A DNA stretch of 64,000 nucleotides from Alkalihalobacillus deserti (GCF_020734105.1 NZ_JAJAFR010000006.1:62001-126000); one strand, 5' to 3'; shown: positions 24,625 through 34,225, counted from the first letter of the stretch. Notes: generated by a model from the sequence alone, not told the origin. Numbers and translations: made by a program.

Positions 24625-24933
24625 ATGATTAGGTTTTTGGCTAACAAAGTAAATCACACCGTTGAGGTGAAACTAATGGGGGACTTAGATATCGATAGTA
24701 CGGAAGTGATAGAAGTAGAACTCATGCCAACGATTGAGCCATTTGAATCAGTTGATTTGAATTTTGAGGGTGTCCCATTTATTGATTCTTCGGGGATCGG
24801 CCTTTTATTAAATGCCGTTCAGACATTAAATAGTCAGGGCACAAAAGTAACGATTACGAATGTTAGAGAAGAGGTTATGGATATTTTTGAACTGTTGCAA
24901 ATCCCTGATATTTTGGGAGAAGGTGTCTTTTGA
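24625..24933 (+). CDS. Second STAS-domain anti-sigma factor antagonist
   Basis: 102 aa from ATG 24625 (GGAGGGAAGAG RBS); an in-frame ATG at 24565 would overlap FapA and lacks an RBS. The motif VDLNFEGVPFIDSSGIGLL has the phosphorylatable Ser in DSSG. It differs clearly from the STAS protein at 21353, so the operon encodes two different substrates or antagonists for the same kinase/phosphatase pair. It is the last gene before the terminator. Confidence 0.92.
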   Translation: MIRFLANKVNHTVEVKLMGDLDIDSTEVIEVELMPTIEPFESVDLNFEGVPFIDSSGIGLLLNAVQTLNSQGTKVTITNVREEVMDIFELLQIPDILGEGVF

Positions 24934-24966
24934 GCTTGGATATGTATGTTATTAACTTTATTACAG

Positions 24967-25002
24967 AAAAAAGGCTTGGATAATGATTTTATCCAAGCTT
25001 TT
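24967..25002 (+). terminator. Terminator of the riboswitch-2 operon
   Basis: Hairpin AAAGGCTTGGATAA / TTATCCAAGCTTTT. Confidence 0.85.
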
Positions 25003-25095
25003 GGTAGTTTATCATATGGAAAGTAAATGCGGATCTGCTGGTCATTTTATTGCGATCATGTCCTTGTAGAGTTCATTTTTATTTAAGTGCATTAA

Positions 25096-25245
25096 AGAGC
25101 GTGTTCAAAAAGATGACAATGGCTCCACACGCTACACGCCTCTAGGAGAACCCCACTCCTAGAGGCTCAAAACCCTGTAGCGGTTCCGCTCATTGCTTCG
25201 AGTCTGTTCAAAAAGGGAAAAATCACCCCTTTTTGAACAGACTCT
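25096..25245. repeat. Structured repeat, subfamily B, copy B4 (150 bp)
   Basis: The ends are AGAGCGTGTTCAAAAAG and CTTTTTGAACAGACTCT. The core, in reverse orientation to B1, is AATGGCTCCACACGCTACACG, hairpin CTCTAGGAG / CTCCTAGAG, GTAGCGGTTCCGCTCATTGC. The right end has a complete hairpin GTTCAAAAAGGG / CCCTTTTTGAAC. It abuts the stop codon of the DUF1906 gene on the minus strand, where it may act as terminator. Confidence 0.82.
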
Positions 25246-25898
25246 TAAAATAAACTCTGAAACAATCGTTGCTCAATTAACACGGTATCAATTGGACATT
25301 GATCTGCGTCGCGCCCGTATTGCCATGCCCAGACATTGGCTTCGCAATCAGGTTTACTTGGGTTGAACCTTTTCGGTGCTCGTCTTTTCGGCGTAGGTCC
25401 AGGCTCGGGCTCTGCACTCAAAATGACCGTTTGTTGACGGACGAGGGAGCTCGATGCTGATGCTTGGCAATAGGCCTCGTTAAAAGGTCCTTCATCAGGA
25501 TCGGCGTAAATCCCGGGACGATAAGGACTGTTATACATCGTTTCGACCCATGCAATGATCCAATCTGCATCTACTACGAAAAATCGTTCGACATTTGCAA
25601 ACACAAAGCTTCCTTCCGAGATTCCGAGCTGCCTTGCTTTGAAAATCGCATTTCGAGCAGCGACAGCGCCCGTACGAGCTCCGACAGCCTCTCTGAAATT
25701 ATTATAAATCGGCATGATCTTCATACCGCGATCTTGAATCCGACGAATTTCTTCCACTGTTAATCCATCACTCACATTAGGGATCGTTGATAAGTAACGT
25801 CCCCAGAAATCAGGCTGGCCAAAATTTTCAACGACACATTGATATAAATCTTCTGTTACAGCCGACGCAGAGTCTACTCCCCAGTTTAAAATTTGCAT
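25245..25898 (-). CDS. DUF1906 glycoside hydrolase-like protein
   Basis: 217 aa from ATG 25898, chosen because GAGGAGGGA lies 6-7 bases upstream; the longer frame to 25946 has no RBS. The order WGVDSASAVTEDLYQC, FWGRYLSTIPNVSDGLT, RGMKIMPIYNNFREAVG, GSFVFANVERFFVVDADWI, SPYRPGIYADPDEG and ANVWAWQYGRDADQC matches the DUF1906 (Rv2525c-like, GH25-like TIM barrel) family. Proteins of this family are thought to act on cell-wall glycans; no clear signal peptide is seen. The basic, Pro-rich insert (PGPTPKRRAPKRF) lies before the last motif. The stop codon overlaps repeat B4. Confidence 0.8.
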   Translation of the reverse strand: MQILNWGVDSASAVTEDLYQCVVENFGQPDFWGRYLSTIPNVSDGLTVEEIRRIQDRGMKIMPIYNNFREAVGARTGAVAARNAIFKARQLGISEGSFVFANVERFFVVDADWIIAWVETMYNSPYRPGIYADPDEGPFNEAYCQASASSSLVRQQTVILSAEPEPGPTPKRRAPKRFNPSKPDCEANVWAWQYGRDADQCPIDTVLIEQRLFQSLF

Positions 25899-25949
25899 AA
25901 AATCCCTCCTCATGCATAAGGTATGCGCCAAGTGCGGAGGGAGCAACTG

Positions 25950-26610
25950 AAGTTGTAGAAATAAAATAGGAAGATGGAAACCTGCCTATGAAGGGAGAAG
26001 CTGCCTTGATGACGGCGAAGTTTGCAGTGGCTAACACCGGCTCTGTGCCAGTCTTGAGAAGTGTATTCAGGGCGGGCTTAAGAGAATGCAGCAGCTCTGC
26101 ACATGGCACCGGGAACCTTAAAAAGGTAAGTTCGACTTTTTGGTTAAGGGTGTGGCTTTGGTGATGGTTATTTGCAAGGGCTGTACCACGCTGTGCGCCC
26201 GCCCTGAGAAGTGCGCGCAGTATGGGCTTAATGGAATGCAGCAGCTCTGCACATGGCACCGGGAACTTTAAAAAGGTAAGTTCGACCTTTTGGTTAAGGG
26301 TGTGGCTTTGGTGATGGTTATTTGCAAGGGCTGTACCACGCTGTGCGCCCGCCCTGAGAAGTGCGCTTAGGGTGGGCTTAAGAGAATGCAGTGGTTTCGC
26401 TCCTTGCACTGGGATATATATAAAGGTAAAGTACGACCTTTTGCTTAAGTTTGTGCCTTTGGCGATGGTTTTTTGCAAGGGCTCCACACGCTGTGCACCC
26501 GCCCTGAGAAGTGCGCTTAGGGTGGGCTTAAGAGAATGCAGTGGTTTCGCTCCTTGCATAGGGATCCATAAAAAGGCAAAGTTCGACCTTTTTATGGATC
26601 CCTTCATCCT
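25950..26610. repeat. Tandem array, 150-bp period, built from the dispersed repeat core
   Basis: The block CTTAAGAGAATGCAG (or near variants) recurs at 26077, 26227, 26377 and 26527, exactly 150 bases apart; a more diverged unit precedes 26077. Each unit has GCAAGGGCT...CACGCTGTGC, the hairpin CCCTGAG / CTTAGGG, GGGCTTAAGAGAATGCAGTG, GTTTCGCTCCTTGCA, then an AAAAAGG / CCTTTTT hairpin. Up to indels this is the core of the dispersed repeats (compare 50260-50360). A 259-codon minus-strand frame stays open through it because 150 is a multiple of three; I do not count it as a gene. Confidence 0.8.
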
Positions 26611-26639
26611 TTTTGGTTAGCCCTCTCTAGTGGTGTCTC

Positions 26640-26668
26640 TTGTAAGACCTAGTGTTAACTGATAAAAT
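26640..26668 (+). promoter_or_regulatory. SigA-type promoter of secA
   Basis: TTGTAA (26640-26645), a 17-base spacer and TAAAAT (26663-26668), about 70 bases before the secA start codon. Confidence 0.55.
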
Positions 26669-26737
26669 TAGAGTAAGTGAAAATGCGTCATGCTCGTGTT
26701 TGGTTTCTGCGGGCTGAAAAAAGAGAGGGCGAATCTG

Positions 26738-29254
26738 ATGTTAGGTTTATTAAAGAAAGTGATCGGGGATCCGAGTCAACGACAAGTCAAGAAAAATGAG
26801 AAGCTCGTTGATCAAATTGAAGCTTTAGCTTCAGATACAAAGAAGCTTTCCGATGATGAGCTTCGTGCAAAAACAGAAGATTTTAAACAACGTTATCAAA
26901 AAGGTGAAACTTTAGATGCTTTATTGGTAGAAGCTTTCGCGGTTGTTCGTGAAGCGTCTACTCGTGTTTTACATATGACTCCATATCCTGTTCAGCTTCT
27001 AGGTGCCATTGCCCTTCATCAAGGGAATATCGCTGAAATGAAAACAGGGGAAGGGAAAACGCTCGTTGGTTCGCTTGCCGTCTATTTAAATGCGATTTCA
27101 GGAAAAGGTGTTCATGTTGTGACGGTCAATGAATACTTAGCTGGCCGTGACTGTGAACTTATGGGAGAGCTTTTTCAATTTTTAGGTTTGACAGTAGGGT
27201 TGAATGCCTCAGAACTTTCTAAGGACGAAAAACGTGAAGCGTATTTAGCTGACGTGACATACAGCACGAACAACGAGTTAGGTTTTGATTACTTACGTGA
27301 TAATATGGTGCTTTACAAGGAACAAATGGTGCAACGCCCGCTTCATTTCGCGTTAGTCGATGAAGTCGATTCAATCTTGGTCGATGAAGCACGGACACCG
27401 TTGATTATTTCTGGTTCAGTCGAGCGCTCTACACAGCTTTATCAACAAGCGAATTCGTTCATTCGTGTCTTGAAAAAAGAAGAAGACTATACCTTTGATG
27501 AAAAAACAAAGAATGTCCAGTTAACAGAAGAAGGTGTGAATAAGGCGGAGCGAGCATTTGGCATTGATAATCTCTATGACCAACAGCATGTTCAATTGAA
27601 CCATCATTTAAACCAATCGTTAAAAGCCTTTGTTGTGATGCACCGCGATGCAGACTATGTCGTTGAAGATGGCGAAGTCGTGATCGTTGACCAATTTACT
27701 GGTCGTTTAATGAAAGGACGTCGTTACAGCGATGGTCTTCATCAAGCAATTGAAGCAAAAGAAGGCATGCAGATTCAAAAGGAAAGCATGACGCTTGCTT
27801 CGATTACATTCCAAAACTACTTCCGTAGATATCAAAAATTAGCTGGGATGACAGGTACGGCGAAAACAGAGGAAGAAGAGTTCCGTAACATTTACGGAAT
27901 GGATGTTATGGTCATTCCGACGAATCGACCGATTGTTCGTGATGATAAGCCCGATCTTATTTTTAAAACGATGGAAGCGAAATTCAAAGCCGTTATCAAT
28001 GAAATTGAAGAAAAGTACAAGAGTGGGCAACCTGTTTTAGTTGGTACGGTCAGTGTTGAATCATCGGAGCTTGTCTCGAATTATTTAAAGAAGAGAAAAG
28101 TTCCTCACCATGTTTTAAATGCGAAGAACCATGAAAAGGAAGCGGAAATCATTGAAGGTGCTGGTCAAAAAGGCGCGATTACGATCGCGACAAACATGGC
28201 CGGTCGTGGTACGGATATTAAATTGGGTGAAGGCGTTATTGAATTAGGTGGGCTTCATGTACTTGGAACTGAGCGTCACGAAAGTCGTCGGATTGACAAT
28301 CAGCTTCGTGGTCGTTCTGGTCGTCAAGGCGATCCGGGTTCGACGCAATTTTATTTATCGATGGAAGATGAATTGATGCGCCGTTTCGGATCAGAGCGAA
28401 TGGGTGCGATGATGGATCGTCTTGGCATGGAAGAAGATGAGCCGATCGAAAGCAAGCTTGTTTCTCGTGCGGTTGAGACGGCGCAAAAGCGAGTTGAGGG
28501 TAATAACTTTGATGCTCGTAAACAAATTCTCCAATATGATGATGTCATGCGTGAGCAGCGTGAAATCATTTACAAGCAGCGTATGGAAGTTCTCGAATCT
28601 GAGAATTTACGTGCGATTGTTGAGACAATGATTAAGTCCGTGATTGAGCGCACGGTGCGCTTGCATACACCTGAAAGTGAAGTGCCAGAGGATTGGGATC
28701 TTACGGCGGTCGTCAATTACGTGAAGGCTAACCTTCTCAATGAAGAAGAGTTAACAGTCAAAGATTTAAATGGCAAAGATCCTGAGGAAATGATCGAGAC
28801 TATCTTGGAGAAGGTAACGAGTAGTTACAATGAAAAAGAAAAGCAGTTCACGCCTGAACATATGCGTGAGTTCGAAAAGGTAATCATGCTTCGTACGGTT
28901 GACCGCAAGTGGATGAACCACATCGATCAAATGGATCAGCTTCGTCAAGGGATTCATTTACGTGCCTACGGACAAAATGATCCGCTTCGTGAATACCGCT
29001 TCGAGGGCTTTGAAATGTTTGAGGCGATGGTCGACTCAATCGAAGAAGAAGTCGCGATGTACATCATGAAAGCGCAAGTTCAACAAAATCTTGAGCGCAA
29101 AGAAGTTGCTGAAGGAAAAGCGATGCAACAAAGCGCGGAGAAAGAACCGAAAAAGCGCAAGCCTATTCGCAAAGGGGTCACAGTCGGTCGTAACGATGCG
29201 TGTACATGCGGAAGTGGTAAAAAATACAAAAACTGCTGCGGTGCAGCACAATAA
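26738..29254 (+). CDS. secA: Preprotein translocase ATPase SecA
   Basis: 838 aa from ATG 26738 (AGAGAGGG RBS); the usual N-terminus [11 protein letters not shown] confirms the start. Walker [11 protein letters not shown], Walker B region [16 protein letters not shown], and the second RecA fold with [12 protein letters not shown] and [13 protein letters not shown] are intact. The C-terminus ends with the zinc-binding SEC-C motif ([13 protein letters not shown]), which binds SecB-like partners or the ribosome. SecA drives proteins through SecYEG with ATP at the cytoplasmic membrane face. It is followed by prfB as in B. subtilis. Confidence 0.98.
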   Translation: MLGLLKKVIGDPSQRQVKKNEKLVDQIEALASDTKKLSDDELRAKTEDFKQRYQKGETLDALLVEAFAVVREASTRVLHMTPYPVQLLGAIALHQGNIAEMKTGEGKTLVGSLAVYLNAISGKGVHVVTVNEYLAGRDCELMGELFQFLGLTVGLNASELSKDEKREAYLADVTYSTNNELGFDYLRDNMVLYKEQMVQRPLHFALVDEVDSILVDEARTPLIISGSVERSTQLYQQANSFIRVLKKEEDYTFDEKTKNVQLTEEGVNKAERAFGIDNLYDQQHVQLNHHLNQSLKAFVVMHRDADYVVEDGEVVIVDQFTGRLMKGRRYSDGLHQAIEAKEGMQIQKESMTLASITFQNYFRRYQKLAGMTGTAKTEEEEFRNIYGMDVMVIPTNRPIVRDDKPDLIFKTMEAKFKAVINEIEEKYKSGQPVLVGTVSVESSELVSNYLKKRKVPHHVLNAKNHEKEAEIIEGAGQKGAITIATNMAGRGTDIKLGEGVIELGGLHVLGTERHESRRIDNQLRGRSGRQGDPGSTQFYLSMEDELMRRFGSERMGAMMDRLGMEEDEPIESKLVSRAVETAQKRVEGNNFDARKQILQYDDVMREQREIIYKQRMEVLESENLRAIVETMIKSVIERTVRLHTPESEVPEDWDLTAVVNYVKANLLNEEELTVKDLNGKDPEEMIETILEKVTSSYNEKEKQFTPEHMREFEKVIMLRTVDRKWMNHIDQMDQLRQGIHLRAYGQNDPLREYRFEGFEMFEAMVDSIEEEVAMYIMKAQVQQNLERKEVAEGKAMQQSAEKEPKKRKPIRKGVTVGRNDACTCGSGKKYKNCCGAAQ

Positions 29255-29315
29255 TCAAAGAAAGATGTGGATTTGCTAGTAGAGTAGTTACTGGCAATTG
29301 CCCTGAGGTGAGAAA

Positions 29316-30441
29316 ATGGAATTAGTAGAAGTAAAGCATGAACTGGCTCAAGTGGAAAAACGATTAATAGAATTTAGGGGGTCTCTTTGACCTTGATGAA
29401 AAGCAAGAACGAATTGCCGAGTTAGAGGAAAAAATGACCGACCCTGATTTTTGGAATAGCCAGGAAGCAGCACAGGTGGTCATAAATGAGACAAACGCGC
29501 TGAAAGAACAAGTGAATACATTTTTAGAGATGGCTGAAAAGTTTGAGGACTTGGAAGTTTCCTATGAACTAGTCAAAGAAGAAGCTGACGAAGAGTTGCA
29601 AAAAGAACTCGAAATCGGTGTAAAAGCACTTACACAAGAAATGAATGACTATGAACTTCAGATGCTATTAAGTGAGCCATATGATAAAAACAATGCGCTG
29701 CTTGAGCTTCATCCTGGAGCTGGTGGAACTGAGTCACAAGACTGGGCTTCGATGCTATTACGGATGTATACGCGTTGGGCAGAAGGCAGAGGCTTTAAAG
29801 TGGAGACGATGGATTACCTTCCTGGTGATGAGGCTGGCGTGAAAAGTGTAACTCTTCTCATAAAAGGGCATAACGCGTACGGCTACTTAAAGGCTGAAAA
29901 AGGTGTTCATCGCCTTGTAAGAATCTCGCCATTTGATTCATCTGGTCGTCGTCATACGTCGTTCGTTTCGTGTGAGATCATGCCGGAATTAGATGATAAT
30001 GTAGACATTGATATTTCGCCAGAGGATTTAAAAGTTGATACGTACCGAGCAAGTGGCGCTGGTGGTCAGCATATTAACACGACGGACTCCGCTGTACGGA
30101 TTACGCATTTACCGACCAATACAGTCGTGACTTGCCAAACGGAACGATCTCAGATTAAAAACCGTGAGCGCGCGATGAAAATGATGAACGCGAAGCTCTA
30201 TCAATTGAAGATTGAAGAACAACAAGCGCAACTAGATGAAATTCGTGGGGAGCAAAAGGAAATTGGCTGGGGAAGTCAAATTCGCTCTTACGTGTTTCAT
30301 CCGTATAGTATGGTGAAGGACCACCGTACTGGTTTTGAAATTGGAAATACGAATGCAGTTATGGATGGCGAACTAGATGGCTTTATTGATGCGTACTTGC
30401 GTTTGTCAATAGGACAGGGCAGGGATGAGACGAATAATTAA
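29316..30441 (+). CDS. prfB: Peptide chain release factor 2, programmed +1 frameshift
   Basis: The product is about 374 aa, read as 29316-29387 joined to 29389-30441. The first frame starts ATG 29316 and reads [24 protein letters not shown], then TGA (29388-29390). The site is AGGGGGTCT-CTT-TGA-C: an internal SD-like AGGGGG, a slippery CTT and the RF2-specific stop TGA. A +1 slip continues with [16 protein letters not shown]. This is the classical autoregulatory frameshift of RF2: low RF2 favours shifting. The anticodon-like SPF ([12 protein letters not shown]) and the catalytic GGQ (GAGGQHIN) are present. The B. subtilis protein is a little shorter. Confidence 0.96.
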
Positions 30442-30451
30442 AAGAGAGTTT

Positions 30452-30488
30452 ACGAGTGTGAAATCATAGATTTCACACTCGTTTTTTT
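30452..30488. terminator. Terminator between prfB and the metal ATPase gene
   Basis: Hairpin CGAGTGTGAAATC / GATTTCACACTCG followed by seven T. The genes converge here, so it may serve both. Confidence 0.88.
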
Positions 30489-30521
30489 CTTTGATCAGAC
30501 GATCCGCTCTGCGACCGTTGA

Positions 30522-32444
30522 TTAGCCTCGCAACAACCTTAATCCGTTAAGAATGACGAGAATAGTACTGCCTTCATGGCCGATAACACCAAGCGGTAAT
30601 GAAATGTGACCGAAGAAGTTCGAAATGATTAATGAGATGATAACAAAAAGGGAGAATGCGATGTTTTGTTTTACAATTCGGTTCGTGCGCTTCGATAATT
30701 CTATTGCTTTTGCAATTTTCGTTAAGTCATTTTTCATTAACACGACATCAGATGTTTCGATGACTGCGTCGGTGCCTCCTCCCATCGCAATCCCGATATT
30801 CGCTGTAGCAAGAGCAGGTGCGTCGTTAATGCCGTCACCAACCATTGCACTCATTTGATATCTTTTGTTTAGTCGTTTGATCTCATTGACCTTTTGTTCA
30901 GGTAAACAATTGGCGACATACTCATCTAAATCTGTCATGGCTTGAATGGCCTTTGCAGTTTCTTCATGATCACCTGTTAACATCACTGTATAAATGCCTT
31001 GGTTTTTAAATGATTGAATCGCGTCGATCGTTTCTTTTCGGATTGTATCTTGAAGAGCAAGCACTCCGGCAATTCCTTCTGCATCTGTTACATAAACAAG
31101 TGTTTTTCCTTCTTTTAATAACTGCCTAGTTTGTTCAGTGGTAAACTGGACGGCTCTTTCCTCTCCTGCAAAACGACGATTTCCAACTTTCCAGTTAACG
31201 CCGTCAATGGCTGCTTCAAGTCCAAAACCAATGATGTCTCTCAAGTCTTCTACTTCCACAAATGATGTAACACCTTGTTGTTTCCCATAGTTTACGATCG
31301 CTTCCGCTAATGGGTGGTTGGATAATTTCTCGATCGAAGAGGTCACTTGTAAAAAATAATCTCGGTCCATCCCTGCGCGGAGGATCAGATCGGTCACCTC
31401 TGGTTTGCCCTTGGTGAGCGTCCCTGTCTTATCTAAGGCGATAGCTTTTAATGAAGCTAACTTTTCAAGATGTGTGCCACCTTTAAATAAAATTCCTTGG
31501 CGCGCGCCATTCGAGATAGCGGATAATGTCGCCGGCATGATGGAGGCGATCAGCGCACAAGGTGAAGCGACAACGAGTAAGACCATCGCGCGATAAAAGG
31601 TTTCTGTCCAGCTCCAGCCGAGAAGATAATATGGCAAAACCATCATAATTGCTACCAGAACGAGTACGATTTTTACATAGGTTCCTTCAAATTTCTCGAT
31701 AAATTGTTGAGAGGGGGTTTTCTCATCTTTGACAGTTTGGACAAGATTAATAATTTTTTGAAAGAGCGACTGGTCACTTTTTTTCAAAACAGAGATGATC
31801 AGTAATCCATTTTTATTAACGGTTCCTGCAAACACTACATCGTTTATCTTTTTTTCAACTGGAATTGGTTCGCCACTTAAGGTGGCTTCATCAATTAAAG
31901 TATGGCCTCGGATAATCTGGCCATCAGCTGGAATGCGTTCACCTGGTTTAATGAGAACGTGGTCGCCAATTGCTAGTTCTGATACGGGAATAACCCGCTC
32001 TTGCTCATTGACTAGTATCGTCGCTGTTTCAGGTTGTAAATTCATGAGAGCTGATATTTCCCGATGACTTTTATTAACCGTATACGTCTCGAGGGCGCCG
32101 CTCAAGGAGAAGATGAAAATGAGAATAGCCCCTTCTATCCAGTAACCAATGATAGCAGAGCCAACAGCTGCCAAAATCATTAATAACTCGACATTCAATG
32201 TGCGATTATGAATCAGGTCTTGAATGCCTTCTTTCGCTTTGTGGTACCCGCCTATCACATAGGCAACAAGGAATAAAGGGACGGATAACCATATATGATC
32301 GAGTTGTTGAAGCATCCATGCTGTTAGGATAAACGCTCCGCTTATAAGGGAGAAAATGAACTCAAGCGTAACCTTGCTGCGATCTTCAGTTTCGATTGGC
32401 GTACGATGACATGAATTAGATTGAAGTTGTAGTTCTCTGCTCAT
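30522..32444 (-). CDS. pfeT: P1B-4-type metal efflux ATPase (PfeT/ZosA-like)
   Basis: 640 aa. Phosphorylation motif DKTGTLTKG, nucleotide motif SNHPLAEAI, hinge GDGINDAPALA and actuator TLSGEPIPVE are intact. The transmembrane metal site is SPC (VASPCALI) rather than CPC, and the last helix has HEGST; these two features mark subgroup P1B-4 (Co/Fe/Zn exporters). There is no N-terminal HMA domain, only a short Cys/His-bearing tail. The length matches B. subtilis PfeT (ZosA), the Fe(II) exporter controlled by PerR. A perfect PerR box lies 62 bases upstream of the start, so Fe(II) efflux under peroxide stress is the likely role. Substrate is inferred. Confidence 0.85.
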   Translation of the reverse strand: MSRELQLQSNSCHRTPIETEDRSKVTLEFIFSLISGAFILTAWMLQQLDHIWLSVPLFLVAYVIGGYHKAKEGIQDLIHNRTLNVELLMILAAVGSAIIGYWIEGAILIFIFSLSGALETYTVNKSHREISALMNLQPETATILVNEQERVIPVSELAIGDHVLIKPGERIPADGQIIRGHTLIDEATLSGEPIPVEKKINDVVFAGTVNKNGLLIISVLKKSDQSLFQKIINLVQTVKDEKTPSQQFIEKFEGTYVKIVLVLVAIMMVLPYYLLGWSWTETFYRAMVLLVVASPCALIASIMPATLSAISNGARQGILFKGGTHLEKLASLKAIALDKTGTLTKGKPEVTDLILRAGMDRDYFLQVTSSIEKLSNHPLAEAIVNYGKQQGVTSFVEVEDLRDIIGFGLEAAIDGVNWKVGNRRFAGEERAVQFTTEQTRQLLKEGKTLVYVTDAEGIAGVLALQDTIRKETIDAIQSFKNQGIYTVMLTGDHEETAKAIQAMTDLDEYVANCLPEQKVNEIKRLNKRYQMSAMVGDGINDAPALATANIGIAMGGGTDAVIETSDVVLMKNDLTKIAKAIELSKRTNRIVKQNIAFSLFVIISLIISNFFGHISLPLGVIGHEGSTILVILNGLRLLRG

Positions 32445-32505
32445 ACAAATGTCCTCCTCTTGTAGGGCTTCTTTAAAAGCAATGTGTAATGAGAATGATT
32501 TTTAT

Positions 32506-32520
32506 TTATAATTATTATAA
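32506..32520 (-). promoter_or_regulatory. PerR operator (perfect 7-1-7 box)
   Basis: TTATAATTATTATAA matches the PerR box TTATAATnATTATAA at all 14 fixed positions. A weaker Fur-like 7-1-7 match (TGAGAATGATTTTTA) lies next to it at about 32490-32504. Read on the minus strand, the box also contains TATAAT and could overlap the -10. Confidence 0.8.
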
Positions 32521-32544
32521 TTTAATAAAATGTTGTTGTTTATG

Positions 32545-33310
32545 TTATAGAGTTATATTTATGATGTCAATGAGTTTTTGGTTACTTTTATTGAAAAAGA
32601 TTAATTGATAAAATATGAATGTAATTGATAATCAGTTGCGATTGGGAGGAGGTTTGTATTTTTAGGAGAGGGCAAGGTAAGAAAGAAGGGAAAGGTGAAT
32701 ATAAACTGTCTTATTTTGAGAATTAAAGAACGGAAAAATTGTCCAATAATGTGGAGTAACCTTAGAAATAAGATAGGAAATCAAATGTAGCCGGAAACAT
32801 ATAGCTAATTCAGCGATACAATTGGCAAGCATAGGACAGTGAAAGTAGTCGGTTAATTGAGGTTAAATAGATGATGTGTAGATTTGAGGGCTTGAGGGTT
32901 TGAAACTGAAGAAATAAAGCTCAAAAGCAGAAAAAAGGGCAAAAGAGGGATTTAATCAGAAGGAATAAAGATCAAAAACAGAAGAAAAGACAAAAGAGGG
33001 CATCAAGCCGAAACAATGAAGCTCTCAATATTTGAATAAGAACAAAAAAGGGCTCAACTAAGGTGCTATGGTTCATGTAAACACGAGTAATCTGAAATGG
33101 GAACTCAAGAAGCTTCAGTTGGAGGATTTCTATATTAGGTGACTTGTTATGCGAAGGACTCCACTACTACCACAACTCGGCAACGACTTATCATTATTTA
33201 ATTCCTCTGCCGGCTTCATCCCTTCATCCCTTCACCCCTTTACCTCAACACCGTATTAGCGGAGTCTCATTTACACAGTGAAGGGCTGGTGCTATACTAC
33301 GCAAGGATTA
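32545..33310. other. Long intergenic region with A/G-rich imperfect repeats
   Basis: There is no gene I can support in about 770 bases. Positions 32901-33055 hold three imperfect units of about 50 bases, rich in A and G on the plus strand (AATAAAGCTCAAAAGCAG, AATAAAGATCAAAAACAG, AATGAAGCTCTCAA..., each followed by CAAAAGAGGG or a variant). A pyrimidine-rich stretch with CCCTTCATCCCTTCACCCC lies at about 33210-33243. A related A/G-rich segment is at 41180-41245. Confidence 0.4.
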
Positions 33311-33343
33311 TTTGGTTATTCTAAGCGTAAGGAGTGAAGCGGC

Positions 33344-34225
33344 ATGATGATGATGATGAAGCAACGAAGAGGGCAACCGCCTCCGAGTTCAATGGTGCAA
33401 TTATTGATCGATTATACATATATTTTGGTTGGTGCAGCCTGTGTGGCGATTGCCTTTAACTTGTTTTTACTTCCTAATAAAATAGCGTCAGGTGGCGTCA
33501 GTGGGATTAGTACGATCATTGCTCATATGTTTGGAATCGAGCCAGCCTTTACACAGTGGGCATTTAATATCCCTTTATTTATTTTAGGTATTGTTTTGTT
33601 AGGTGGCTTAAAGTATGGGGTGAAGACTCTTGTTGGGACGGTTTTTTTACCGCTTGTCGTGTTTGTAACAAGAGACTGGTCCGTCGGTTTTGTCGATCCG
33701 TTGTTAGGTGCTTTATTTGGTGGAATAGGAGTTGGGCTTGGGATTGGCCTTGTTTTCCGAGCAAGTGCTAGTACGGGGGGAACTGATTTAGCTGCACAAA
33801 TTATTCAAAAGTACACAGGTCTCTCACTTGGAGTTGCTGTTTTTCTAATTGATGGGTTGATTGTCATGACCTCAGCGCTCGTCTTTGGAATCGAGCTGGC
33901 CCTTTATGCATTAATTAGTTTGTTTGTTACTGGAAAAACGGTTGATATTGTTCAAATGGGGGTAGGATATGCAAAGATAGCTCTCATTATCTCTAATCAC
34001 CAAAAAGATGTTCAAAAAATGATTCTACGAGACATTGATCGTGGAGTGACTAAGTTAAGTGGTTTTGGTGGCTATACAAATAAGGAACGAGATGTACTCA
34101 TGTGTGTTGTGAACCAAACGGAAGTCACAAAATTGAAACAAGTTGTCAAAGCGGTTGATCCTAAAGCGTTTGTCATTGTGGCGAACGCTACAGAGGTCCT
34201 TGGTGAAGGTTTTAAACGACCCTAA
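33344..34225 (+). CDS. yvjA: YitT-family membrane protein
   Basis: 293 aa. Five to six hydrophobic segments fill the first 200 residues (YTYILVGAACVAIAFNLFLL, NIPLFILGIVLLGGL, GGIGVGLGIGLVFR and others), with the family motif PNKIASGGVSGIS. The cytoplasmic C-terminal DUF2179 domain follows (GVTKLSGFGGYTNKERDVLM). It begins with five Met codons (ATGATGATG...), RBS AAGGAG. The location between prfB and cccB matches yvjA of B. subtilis. Function is unknown; the family is widespread in Firmicutes. Confidence 0.88.
   Translation: MMMMMKQRRGQPPPSSMVQLLIDYTYILVGAACVAIAFNLFLLPNKIASGGVSGISTIIAHMFGIEPAFTQWAFNIPLFILGIVLLGGLKYGVKTLVGTVFLPLVVFVTRDWSVGFVDPLLGALFGGIGVGLGIGLVFRASASTGGTDLAAQIIQKYTGLSLGVAVFLIDGLIVMTSALVFGIELALYALISLFVTGKTVDIVQMGVGYAKIALIISNHQKDVQKMILRDIDRGVTKLSGFGGYTNKERDVLMCVVNQTEVTKLKQVVKAVDPKAFVIVANATEVLGEGFKRP

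Noticed and set aside
25828..26607. 259-codon minus-strand ORF with 50-residue repeats
   Set aside because: It overlaps the start of the DUF1906 gene, has no RBS, and stays open only because the 150-bp repeat unit is a multiple of three; the unit matches the dispersed non-coding repeat core.
25950..26610. Possible CRISPR array
   Set aside because: Units are contiguous 150-bp repeats without unique spacers of constant length, and no cas genes are present. The 21-bp array at 56255 likewise has no spacers.
29434..29457. Start of prfB at ATG 29434
   Set aside because: The real start lies upstream in another frame and is joined by the programmed frameshift at 29388.
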